A stretch of DNA of 64,000 bases from assembly GCA_033439255.1 (NCBI GenBank), contig CM065879.1, forward strand, positions 2,982,501 through 3,046,500, given 5' to 3'. Numbering within the stretch: the first letter of the stretch is position 1; each line of letters starts with the position of its first letter. Source of the DNA: Hericium rajendrae. Lineage: Eukaryota > Basidiomycota > Agaricomycetes > Russulales > Hericiaceae. Positions 34,448-44,819 of the stretch are shown here, in pieces. The notes beneath the pieces are model-generated. The model worked only from the letters and a program-made list of their open reading frames with translations. It was not told the DNA's origin and did no database searches. Both the position numbers and the translations under genes were made by a program.

Positions 34448-35451
34448 GCATCTAGGATCGCTGTTTAGGTTCGTCTTTATTTTCCGTCTCGTCTTCTCGT
34501 ACTTACAACCAACCACCTTGACGTCTAGGCCTTAGATTAGTGACTCGTCGTTTAGGTTCGTCTCGTTTCTTTACTCTCCTTCCTTCGCGCAACTGACGGT
34601 CTTGACGTCCAGGTTCCATACGACTTGACATGGTTCGCTGGACTGTCGGATATGCTCGCCACCTTCGAGCGGTATCTGGTAGGCATACGCAGGCGTCGAC
34701 GCATCTTAACTGTAGCTTCTCGTTGTTCGGACACTCGTAATCTCACCGCGTCTTCGCATTCCCCTCCCCATTTGTCTATGCCCATCGTTCGTCTATCCAG
34801 TTGTATCGTCTGGGCCCCCCTCGTATGTCGTCTGCTCCCCCCCCGTATGTCGTCTTTGCATCCTGTACCCCCTTATATGTGGAATGAACATTGTTGACTC
34901 ATCATTGTTTAAACCGCGTGTGATGAAATGAAGTTCGATATGTAGGTAAGGTTGACTTAGGCACTTATTGGTGCTCTAGTGCTGAAAGCGACTTGGCTTT
35001 CTTCTCGTTGACGACTTCGCCGTCGCGAGTCGTTTATTTCCTTTTTATCCTTGAGATCTTCAAGTCCTAAGCAACTGTACGACCACTTAGTACGCCCAAC
35101 GACGTCGACTGACGATGATCCTAGTCTCCCTAAGGTAGAGTAGACGAATACTCAAGCATCGCGCCTCAGGATCCCTTCGTGTGACGATGGGAAGATTCGA
35201 GTTATGTGTACGTGTCTAACGACGTTTACTTCTCTCAATGTAACGAACAACGAAGGCGCAAAGTTCCTGACTCAACACTAGTTCATACAATAGGCACGAA
35301 CGAAACAGTGGGATGATGAGACTGGCTCAAGGGTTCGTTGATGATCGAACGTCCTGCTAGAGGTCGTATTCTTACCAAATTATCACAACGCTTCGCCTGC
35401 GAGCATTTCTGTACGACCTCCTTTTCGACACTGCTGCTGACTGTATTTTCG
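34448..35451. other. Intergenic, no gene seen
   Basis: About 1 kb of T-rich, non-coding-looking DNA. Short phrases such as GTTTAGGTTCGTCT and TTGACGTC recur at about 34463-34620, probably the 3' UTR of the GDSG gene. No open frame is convincing. Confidence 0.45.
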
Positions 35452-37802
35452 GAGCCAAATCACGAGGAATGGCGGTAAGGGGCGGTTGTTTGCGATCTAC
35501 TTTTCTCTGGACAACTCAGGACACGCTCGAGACAGTCTATCCGCTCCAGCTCCGACAAGTCCAGTCCAGGTAAAGATGTGTTTCAATCAATGTCAAGTCT
35601 AGGCGTCCGTGCGCGGTATGCAATGGTAACCGGTAAGTAACTCTCCCAGGAAGAGGCAGACGAACATGGGCGCTTGTGGATCAAGCGCGCGTCATGCCAT
35701 CTGCCTCCATCCCATCCTGTCCCATCCGGACCTCTCTCGATAGATATGGCCATAACCTCCTCATCTGCTGGAATGCAATCCGGCAATGCTTCGATGGGCG
35801 CCACACCAGTGTCAAACAGTGGACGCCAGCCATATGCCCATCTACTGCAAGTCCACGGGCCACTCTCTCCGAGGCCTCCACCGACCCTGCGCGTCGAAGC
35901 GTGGATTGGGGACGTAGTTGACGCCGTCTGATGCGCTGCGCCCGATAGGCACTGCGAACAGAAGACGGTAAGCGCACGCAGCCTATTTGCATTCTGCACG
36001 CCTCAGACGGAAGACTTACGCAGCCACGTCCAGACGTTCGTGCCCATGACTTCTTCCCAGTGCGCACGGATGCTGCCGTGCCACCAGAGGTTGCCCTCGA
36101 GGCCGATGCGGCCCCATTCCCGGTCCCACTCGCGCCGTGTTCGTCGTTTCCCCCTGGAGATGCGTTAGGGCCAAAAGCGGGGCATGTAAAAGAAGCGACG
36201 CACAGGCAGTCCCACCACGGATGCAGTTCTGCGAGGATACCCTTTTCGTGCTCATTCATTGAACGGAATCCGATGTGTTCGACCGTCGTCTGGCTGACTG
36301 TGATCAGAGACGCAATCGTCGCCATCATTGCCACGGTGAAGATAGAGAACATCCCGGACCTGAGAGAATAAAAGTCAGATTGACAGCGAAGATGGACGAC
36401 ATCACGCACAATACGATGACCACAATGTGCTGTGGATCAACATGTTTGCCCGGCTTCGGATCGTTCTTCGCGTTGAGCCCGGTCAGCGTGGCGAAGGTCC
36501 ACAAGCAGAAAATAGTCGTCCAGAAGATGAACGTGACAAAATACTAGTCGACACAACATAACCACAGCCTTCAGACACAAGTTAGCAGACAAGCAGACAC
36601 CGGCCTACCTTGTGATTCCGGGCGCCGACGCACTGTCCTATCCCTGGACGCACCTTCAGATGGAAACTCATATGGCCGAAAATCAAACCTACATGGACAG
36701 TGATGATCAAATCCGAGCACGCACTGAGACAAAATTAGCTTGCATGTTGCAACCAAGATGCAGAGAACGCACGGTCCCACACTGCCGACAATGATGAGTG
36801 CGCGGCGGCTTGACGAGGCAGCATCGCTTGCAATACCGGTACTGCGGATCCAAGATGGGCATTAGTGGCGGTTCGCGCGTCAGCTTCTTGCGCCACTGCT
36901 GGCCGCTGGTACGCCGCTCGTGCGGCGGCCTCGCATCTGGAGCGTGTCCGTTTTCATGGTGGGCCGCGTTGCGCGCGATGCCTCTGGGGTCGTTCGCAGG
37001 CTTTTCGGACAGTGGCGGGGACGTGGGGATGGAAGATGGGGGTGCTCTGCAGCACCAGAACGTGGCTTAAAGACGTATTGCCGTGCGGTCCGGAAGACCG
37101 CGGATGATGAGAATGATGTGTTGAATGGGTAGTGTCCGTAGAAGGTTTGCTGGTGGTTTCATATGGAACTCCGATCGTGCTTTCGTTAGAAGCGTTATCT
37201 GCTGCTTCGTGAGTACCAGGGTTGTTTCCGTTGGGTATGGATGTCATATAATTAGGCGGTGATGACTTTGGGACGACCTGTATGAAGATGAATGTCACTA
37301 TCACAACTCTATACTGTTCCTCGTGTCTTCGAGTACCACCCGTGTGGAAAGACGCTCACATCTTTAGCAAATCCAGGTGGGGTAAATAGAACCTAAATAA
37401 GATTTAAAACATGCCTTGGTGGATGTACGATGTTAAGACTGACCTTAATGTACGACCAGATCATCATAAAACCAAGCAAAATGAAAATAACCAGGAGTGT
37501 AACTGTTCTTGTTCGGATGATGAACTAGCGATTCATACAACTCGCAGCTCACCTCCCAATCCGAGGCTGCCCAAGGCATCTTGGTCACGTCGCAGCATCG
37601 GCACACACAGTCTGCCGATGTATACATAGCACGCATACCCGATGACCGCCAGGGCAAGACCGACAGCGAGCTTCAGAACGAGCCACGGCTGCTTCACCTG
37701 CCGAGCACGTTTCTCCTGGTGGTGCAAGCGCGCCTCGTGGACCACCTCGCTGAGAGGACGGCGCTTCCGCGACTTCCTGCGCTCGTGCTCGTCTGCGGCC
37801 AT
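35452..37802. repeat. Direct segmental duplication, arm 2 (intact palmitoyltransferase)
   Basis: Matches 30353-32088. Similarity begins at the same phrase (CGGAGCCAAATCACGAGGAA) and ends at the palmitoyltransferase start codon. This arm is the more complete one. Confidence 0.85.
35842..37802 (-). CDS. DHHC-type protein S-acyltransferase, 11 exons
   Basis: Palmitoylates cysteines of membrane-associated proteins at Golgi/ER/vacuole-type membranes. Exons on minus: 37802-37553, 37502-37444, 37392-37360, 37277-37099, 37046-36773, 36723-36693, 36643-36609, 36543-36410, 36359-36216, 36153-36020 and 35951-35842, giving 460 residues in phase throughout. In order: membrane helix LKLAVGLALAVIGYACYVYI, second helix LLVIFILLGFMMIWSYIKV, TPPGFAKD, a disordered linker, then the cysteine-rich domain YRYCKRCCLVKPPRTHHC, RQCGTCVLGFDHHCPWIG with the catalytic DHHC, QCVGARNHKYF, two more helices and the C-terminal LPIGRSASDGVNYVPNPRFD. 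The DHHC exon is only 31 bases and the next is 35. The paralogue at 30.8-32.1 kb is dead. Confidence 0.92.
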
Positions 37803-38046
37803 GGCAAGCGAACAGGGAGAACGAGGTGGACGAGGGAGGGAACAGACTGAGAGGAGCGCCGTGGGGACATTCCTCAGGACGCGCAGGGCGGCACGACCGG
37901 ACGCGCTCCAGGGGCGCAGTCAGCCTATGACGTCCTCGGCATCTCCCGGTTTTACACAGCTTGTCCTCTGGAGCCTTGTGGGTCCTCCTTTTTTGTGGCC
38001 AATGCTCCTGAAGTCTGAACTTTTAGGATCGTGTTGCTAGAACAAA

Positions 38047-38418
38047 ATGTCACGAAATCCTCTTCCTCAGGACCACCACTATATCCGGTTTTCCGTGTCG
38101 CCGCCGTGCTCTGACGCGCTGTTGATCAGAAGGGCGATCCAAGAAGCTTTGACGCAGGCGTTCGGCCTGACATCTTCCAACACCTACGTCGATATCTTAT
38201 CGGTCAAAGAAAATGGGAATGAAGTCGTTATACGGACCGATCCAAAGTAAGTGCGCCTGGGCGAAGCCAGATTTTTGTTTGACAGTTTCCATTTGTTCTG
38301 TAGCCAGGCGGCGAATGTTATGGCGGCCGTTGCGGTCTCGACGGCGGAGCCCCGGCTGTCCGTGCAGAAAGAATCCCCCTTCTTGCCCTCCGTTTCTGCG
38401 GAGAATGCAGTGTTTTGA
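38047..38418 (+). CDS. RNase P/MRP subunit, Rpp14/Pop5-like
   Basis: Two exons, 38047-38246 and 38304-38418, give 104 residues (MSRNPLPQDHHYIRFSVS ... SAENAVF). The fold pattern, an opening beta strand YIRFSVS, a helix LLIRRAIQEALTQAFG, then YVDILSVKENGNEVVIRT and a helix QAANVMAAVAVS, matches the small Rpp14/Pop5 family that helps RNase P and RNase MRP process tRNA and rRNA precursors. The length is typical. The assignment rests on this pattern rather than a diagnostic motif, so it is moderately sure. It lies divergently from the palmitoyltransferase gene with a 244 bp spacer. Confidence 0.65.
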
Positions 38419-38673
38419 AATGCCTGTTCAGGCCTAAATGTTAGCTCGTTATATCCATCCGTTTACATCGCGACACCGCGAAGATCCCCCAATTTCCAAA
38501 TGTCTCAATAATCGGATCTTTCATGGCCAGGATGGCGCTGCTCAAGGACCGTAAAAATCTCCGGTTCATCCGATTCATATAGGTACAGTAAGTGCACAGA
38601 CAACAACAAATATATCGACGAAGATGCCACCACTATGTACTTGTTCTGTCCAATGTCAGGTCTATTGCAGGTA

Positions 38674-40132
38674 TCATACTGCCCCCGAACTCCGGCGCGC
38701 CTTTGCCCACTCCACGAAATCATCTATCGTTGACGGCCATGCAGCTGTAACAAAGCACGTCAGGAACAACGGAAGAGGACGAAGGGGACGCAGCCATCGC
38801 CCAAAGACTGAACATAGCGCATTACCTTCCATGTCATACTTCTCGAACTTCGAATCGATCGTGCGCATAAAATCCAGGAACTGCCGGCATCCACGCAGCA
38901 CATGGCAGACGTGCGTTCGCAGTTCATAAAGCGCTTCGGTCAGTGATCGCGCGAACACAAGAAATGTAATGGGGCCCAGGACGCGGCCAGGAACGCACCA
39001 TCAACCAAGTATCCTTACTAACGCCCTTGCCACCCTTCTCGTTCAAGAACTCGAACCACCATTGCGTGTACTCCTCCTTCCATCCCTCTTCGTCGCCTTG
39101 CATGCTGTCATCGCCGTCTTCGTCCCGCGAGCGCATATGGGCTAGCGCGCCGCCCTGCAGACCGTGCGGCAGCAGCAGGGCCCAGAAGGCCTGTGCTGTC
39201 TCGATACCTGACACAGCGCGGGTAAAGATTAGGTATGCGCGCGGGGATAATGCAACCATACCGAGACTCCGCTGGCCCTCTGCCCTGGCGAAGTCGAATG
39301 TGTAGCTATAGACTTTCTGGAAATAGCTGGAGTCTGAGCCAAGCTTGTCTCGTAATCTGAGCAGCGCTGTCTTCATCGTGGCGATGGTATCGCAGCTAGA
39401 GAGGTATTAGAGATGGAAGAGACAGGAGGAGTATCTCGCAGACGCACCCCACGTTCTTCCACCCTTCGATCCAGCCCTGCTTCGTCCATTCCCCAATCCT
39501 CGGCGACTTGAGCTCGTACGCCACAGCCAGCAACACGACGTCTTCCGGGTCGACGCCAAGGTCCTCGCAAAGCTCAATGGTCCCGTCGACGGAAATCGAA
39601 TCGCCGTCTGCATCTGCCAAGGGCCGGGGCGCGTAAGCAATGGCATGACACAGCGCGCAGGCACGCACCTTTGTATTTGTCAAACAGCGCGCTCAGTTTG
39701 CTCGACGATGGAGCGCTTTCTGTCTTCGGCCGCCCGGACGTGGTCAGCTCGTTGTAGTAGGCGTCCACGGCGATGTCCACGCGCTTGTGCTTATCCAGGA
39801 AGCGCTTCGCCTCGCGCACGCTGCCCAGCGGTAGCGCGATCAGCGATTAGTGGCCCCGCGCATCAAGACGCGAGTTTGAGACTGACGTAGCGCCTGTAAT
39901 ACCACAGAACTGTGCGATCTTCTCCTCCTCGGCAGATGATCTGCCCTTGGTAGCTTTCGACTGTGGTCCGAGAACAGCGGTGAGTTTGTGTATCAACGGT
40001 TCGTGACATACGAGAGAAACCGACCATGGGTGATCCGAGGAACGTGTAGGCGATGGGAATGGAGAGGATGGCGAGGAGAGAGAAGAGAGTGGTCCAGGGC
40101 AGGCTTACCGACGGTGTATCAGACATGGCCAT
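38674..40132 (-). CDS. DCN1: DCN1, cullin neddylation cofactor
   Basis: Scaffold-type E3 that helps Ubc12 attach NEDD8 to cullins, which activates SCF ligases. A short first exon (MAMSDTPS, 40132 to about 40109) is followed, after an intron of about 150 bases, by the UBA-like domain (AEEEKIAQFCGITGAT then VREAKRFLDKHKRVDIAVD). The PONY/DUF298 domain follows: GDSISVDGTIELCEDLGVDP, VVLLAVAYELKSPRIGEWTK, TALLRLRDKLGSDSSYFQKV, YTFDFARAEGQRSLGM, TQWWFEFLNEK, FLDFMRTIDSKFEKYD and the diagnostic AWPSTIDDFVEWAK near the end. It stops at 38674. The frame open at the very start into MSDTPSVSLPWTTLFSLLAI looks like a membrane helix but is intron read-through. Confidence 0.9.
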
Positions 40133-43100
40133 AGGCGCTCGAGCACAGATGACGATAACCGGCCGTTGCCGGCCCGCACCGTCGCGGAGCCCAAATCCCG
40201 AAATCCACTCTCACTGGTCTGCAACTCGCATCTAGTGAACACGTTATGCTCGAGATCGAAATGTCGCACATACCTCGTTGAAAGCTCAGGCTCGCGAGCT
40301 CAGGGTGGGATGGACAGCGGTGAGTCAATGTTTTCGTAAGTTGTTGGGTCAACGGTGCTGAATATAAAATGTCCATACTGCTCCTTCGCTGGCAGAATTT
40401 TGAATCACCCTCGCGCCCTCGCCTATGAATTCGAAGTAGCTCGAGGACATCAACATCCTTTACGACATGAAGACTAGAGCCTTCCACGTCCCGCAGCGGG
40501 TATGACGGGCTCGCGGTGAAACAAAAATCAGCGCCCAGAGGCGCTGTGGGATCCGGAATTATACCATCCACTGCTACTGTTGTCTCGGGAAATGAACTCG
40601 CCGGTCTTGAGTGCCAGTGAAGTCTCGTTATCGCCCTTGGCCCTGAATTTTCAAGTAGGTATGCTGTTGCCCAACTGTGAGTAAGCATTTGTACACCCGC
40701 CGGGCTGTGATGGTTAACGGATCGCGCCAGATCGCTCGTTGACGTTCAGAAATCTACATACGTGGATCGATCATCCCTGAGCATCTCTGGCATTTTCCTT
40801 AACCGCCCGTGCACCAGTGCTTATGGACGGCGCGCTGGCTACTAGTGCTGCCCTGCATACGGTGACGGCCGGTTTACCCATCTCGATCGACTTAGTGTCG
40901 ATGTCCCTGCCTTCGTCGCCCTTGGGAATAATGTTTCCGAGGCAGTGGAGACTTGATGATCTCTACGTGCTTGCTTTCATTGACGTTTTTATTAACGAAG
41001 TCATTTACGATCGTGGTTTTGGCAAATCCTTCTTCCACTAGATGGCCCCAATCTTAGCCGCATTCAGCCCTGCTTTGCCCAGCTTCCACTCTCCCGCTGG
41101 TCTCCTTAACTGGCTGTTTAACTTCTTAAACCTGCTCAATACTATATATCAGGTATGCAATCCATCCACGCCCTGATGTCACCCGTATCGCAATTGAATT
41201 CCGGGTTTCAGAATGCCAAGGCGATGTCGGGCAGTCGCACTACCTCGTGGCCACAGCAAGGCCTCTTTTGAGCTTCCAGATATCCGGCGATCGCCAGTGT
41301 AATGGGCATCGGAATCCGGTCCATCGCCGCGCAGAAAGCGAACATAAAAAATGTCTTCGTGCAACGCTATTGCAGATCCTCGGAGCTTCTTTTATTCACG
41401 CTGGCACGTTCCCACGACCGGACTTACCCCGCGCGCACCATGTCAGTGCGTTCTGTTGTCTGAGGGTGTGTCAATTGACATTTTTCAATCGATTGGCCCA
41501 AATACTGGACGAGCAGGTCGGCTCCTTTGTCGGACTTTGCGCCCTGTAGGCACCCGCGCACGCGTGTTTCCCATTTCTCCGATCGTGATCTATAAACAAC
41601 TTTCTCGTCGCCTCAATGGGCATTCATCCAGAGCCGGCGCGCTTCTCTCGCCTCCACTGAGCGTTCGCATCTGTGACTGTACATGTGTCGTTCCCTTTCA
41701 GCTGGCCAAGATGGTTCTTGCACTTCTATTAGCGACGGCGACCTCACTCCTTCTCCCAGGTTCTGCGATCGGCCGCCCATCTGCAGGGCCCACAGCGCCT
41801 CGCGCGCAATTTTGCAGTCCGCGACATACGTCAGTATGACTGCCCGCTGCCTGCCGCCCTGTGCGTGCGTGGACAGGCCCCGCGAGGCGGTGCCCGGAGG
41901 TTTACCACATACCACGTGTGGCGCGCATCCCCACACATCGTGGTAATGCCCCGGGTGGATGCGTTCGGACGACTCATCGCAGTTGAGCTGGGGAGCGGAT
42001 GCGTTCGATTCTCATGGGTACAACAGTCTGTTCATCCGGCCCGATATCACTCACGCTCTTCTAGGGATTTTACGTGTATGGAGCAAGACAATATGGCCAG
42101 CGGGCGCGGCGCATGAGCATTGACAAACGATATTGCGCGTCCGGATGTATCCTGCATACAGCAGGATCGGCTTCCGCTGATCCTGAGACATTCGAACGAC
42201 TGATGAGATCCGATTCGCAGGATGGATCCAGCATCTGAAATCGAAATCGCGATAACAAAACATGTGATAATCTCGCATTTCGCAGTCGCGGAACTTCGTT
42301 GATGGAAACTCCGGAACGGAAGTCGCTGGCCTTCTAATGACACATTTAATTGTCGAGTGACCTGCGCACAAAGGTAAGTATCAGAGTCTGACGTCCCGAG
42401 CACGCCATCTGGTGATGGGACTTTCCGTTAATTGTATTCTTTTTTTCTCCCGAGCCTTCCTCGACTTCCTATTATTTTGCTTCTGCGAGGCGCTGATACA
42501 TTATGACAGAACCTTTACGCGGCGGGGGCGGCTAACAGATGTTTCTGCTCGCCCCCCACGATTTCGCCGAGGCAGTTCGCACTGTCGCCTGACTTTCTCC
42601 ATCGAGCACCTAGGAACACAACGCGAAGCCATGGGAGAAGGCGCCTCGCACGTGCTGTCATCCTGTGATCCATGACGAAGTCGAAGCTGGACGAGACGCC
42701 GGACGCCTCCTGCCTCTCGGGGGCGACGACGCGGCGTGCTTCGCTTCGCGGGGGATATGGGAGCGGGCTCCTGTCCCGCGCACTCGCTGGCGTGACAGGC
42801 TGTCGGCGATACATGTCCCTTTCCGGACGGATTGGGAATCGCCAGCGTCTGAGGCGATCTGACGGCGTCGATGATGGAGCGGTGTCATTTCGCGCTTCGT
42901 CGCCGACTTGCAGCCGCGAGCGAGACGGACATGTCGCGGTATGTCATCAGTCGTGATGTGTTTCTACAGCTGCCATCTATCATGGATATTTATATAGCGT
43001 GCGCGCGCATCTGCATCTGCGGCATGTTGGACGAACTTGCCCACCGGGACAAATGACACTGATCAAAGTGCCCTGATCATCGCATCTGTTGTCCATGGCC

Positions 43101-43943
43101 ATCCAACGCCCATATGCGTCACGGCCGCGTCTGCTATCGCGTTGATTACCGGCGCACAGTCCGTATCTAAGCGGTTCATGAAGCCAGGGCGCCTATGAAT
43201 GCACCAGCCAGCGTGCCGGGCCGGGCTGATGAAGACCAAGTCATACATCAACATGCCCCGAGCGCCGCAGTTCTGCAAATGGACGTCACACGCACGGCAG
43301 GCAATGTCGCGCCGCTTCTGGGAGCCGATGAATGGAAAGGTAGCTGCTAGAAGCGTGATGCAGATAAACTACATGCGAGTCCTGGGTATGGAAGACCAGG
43401 ATCCGAGATGCGTGTCTTCCATGACCTGGCACGAGGGTTTCGGGCTCTTAAAGCGGGCGACAGATGGGTCCATCGCGGAGCGGAGTGGTTGCCGTGGCAG
43501 GCATGGGACACGGCGACACTTGCACATTTGCACGTCGGCGTGCAGCGTCCCGTGGTCATTCATCGATGATATCCTGGGGCGCGTCGACAATGAAGGAGGA
43601 GTACTGGCCGGATCAGGAATTTACATACAAGGCACCGACGGAAGGTATGAGCGATGGGATCTGCGGACGCTGCCGACCCGATCATGATCTCACGGGTCGT
43701 TCTTCTGATAGCACAGATCTCCTTCTCCTGCCCGCATGCGGACCTGCACACAGCCATAAGTGCACATCCCCATGCGGTAACGCCACTTATGAACGAACCA
43801 CTCGTGTATCTCATTCATCAAAGGGCTGCATTATCGACACTACGCTACAAAGGGACAGCTATCGACGGAACAAAGACAAGACATAAGACATCGTAACGGG
43901 CGCGCTTCTGGGCTGTCGGCTAGTATCGTACAAGGGGGTATAT
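40133..43943. other. 3.8 kb without a convincing gene
   Basis: Many overlapping open frames of 60-190 codons on both strands, none with a recognisable motif or consistent splice joins. The longest, on minus at 40119-40688 (189 codons), overlaps the DCN1 5' end and looks like chance. Others at 41351-41839, 41613-41936 and 43199-43687 lack coding character. No repeats or mobile-element proteins are seen. It may hold RNA genes, old decayed sequence, or genes too divergent to spot. Confidence 0.5.
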
Positions 43944-44819
43944 TCAAATTTGCTTGACGACACGCTTCGTGTGTTTCCCCGCGCGACGGCGCTCCGCGTA
44001 GGGTATGGGCCGTCGCCACGCTTCATCGGGATCGTCGCGATACTCCTCGGGGCCTGGCTGCAGAACAATGAACCTCAGTGCGCTTGGAAACGGCGACGAC
44101 ATACTCACTGGCGGCGGTGCATGGTGGTGCACCTGCATCGCAGGGTGGTGCGGCGGTGGCGGGCCATAGCCCGGCGGCGCGGGTCCCGGCGGCGGTGGCG
44201 CGCCCATGGCCTGCATGTGCGGGTGCGGCGCGTACATTGCAGGCGGCGGCATGTGCGCGACGGGCGTCTGGTGCTGCGGTGGCGGCGGCCCCTGCGCGTG
44301 CTGATGCGGGGTATGAGGCGGGCCAGAGACGGCGGGCCATGCGCGGGGCATGGCGGGCTCCTTGCCCTTGTCTGTGCGCATGAAGTCGGCCTCGACGCGC
44401 ACGCGCACGATCTCTTTGCCGGCCTGCGCAAAGAAGGCGTGCTCCTGGCGATGGAAGTAGACGCTGGTGTTGCCAGGTTTGAGCGCGCTCGAGTACTGGT
44501 CGGGCGGTGGGGGTGGGAAGAGCCGCATGAGCTCGTGGCCGCTGGGCGGCGGCGGGAATATCCGCGGTGTCACCGAGCCGGAGGATACGTCAAGATCTGC
44601 GTCAAAACGGTGAGTGGCGTGTGGGTTAGGAAGAATAACAAACATACGAGGGAGATGGCTAGGCGAGATGGGCCTGCGCGGTGCGCCCGACCCCGAGGGA
44701 TATTGGAGGGGAGGGAGATGAGGGCTCTGCTCGTGAGGCGGCGTCATCGAGGAACGTGAATGCGTGGAAGGAGACTGAGAGATCTCGGAGACGGGACGAA
44801 GGTTGTATTGATGCTGCAT
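43944..44819 (-). CDS. Proline-rich protein, 3 exons
   Basis: Exons 44819-44648, 44596-44109 and 44057-43944, joined across two introns of 51 bases each (GTATGT...GACGCAG and GTGAGT...CTGCAG), give 257 residues. Both introns are multiples of three without stops, so the region also reads as one open frame of 291 codons; splice signals argue for removal. The N-terminus is rich in Ser, Pro and His; the centre has an ordered-looking segment (ALKPGNTSVYFHRQEHAFFA, EIVRVRVEADFMRTDKGKE); then comes a Pro/His/Gly/Met-rich stretch and a conserved-looking basic end (DEAWRRPIPYAERRRAGKHT). I do not recognise a domain; the composition suggests a scaffold or RNA/DNA-associated protein, but that is inference. 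Confidence 0.65.
   Translation of the reverse strand: MQHQYNLRPVSEISQSPSTHSRSSMTPPHEQSPHLPPLQYPSGSGAPRRPISPSHLPRMFVILPNPHATHRFDADLDVSSGSVTPRIFPPPPSGHELMRLFPPPPPDQYSSALKPGNTSVYFHRQEHAFFAQAGKEIVRVRVEADFMRTDKGKEPAMPRAWPAVSGPPHTPHQHAQGPPPPQHQTPVAHMPPPAMYAPHPHMQAMGAPPPPGPAPPGYGPPPPHHPAMQVHHHAPPPVSMSSPFPSALRFIVLQPGPEEYRDDPDEAWRRPIPYAERRRAGKHTKRVVKQI

Noticed and set aside
39863-40132. Membrane-like N-terminus for DCN1 (LPWTTLFSLLAILSIPIAYT)
   Set aside because: It is read-through of the first intron; splicing at GTAAGC joins MSDTPS to the UBA-like segment, as expected for DCN1.
40119-40688. 189-codon minus-strand frame upstream of DCN1
   Set aside because: Overlaps the DCN1 first exon, has no motif, hydrophobic pattern or splice partner.
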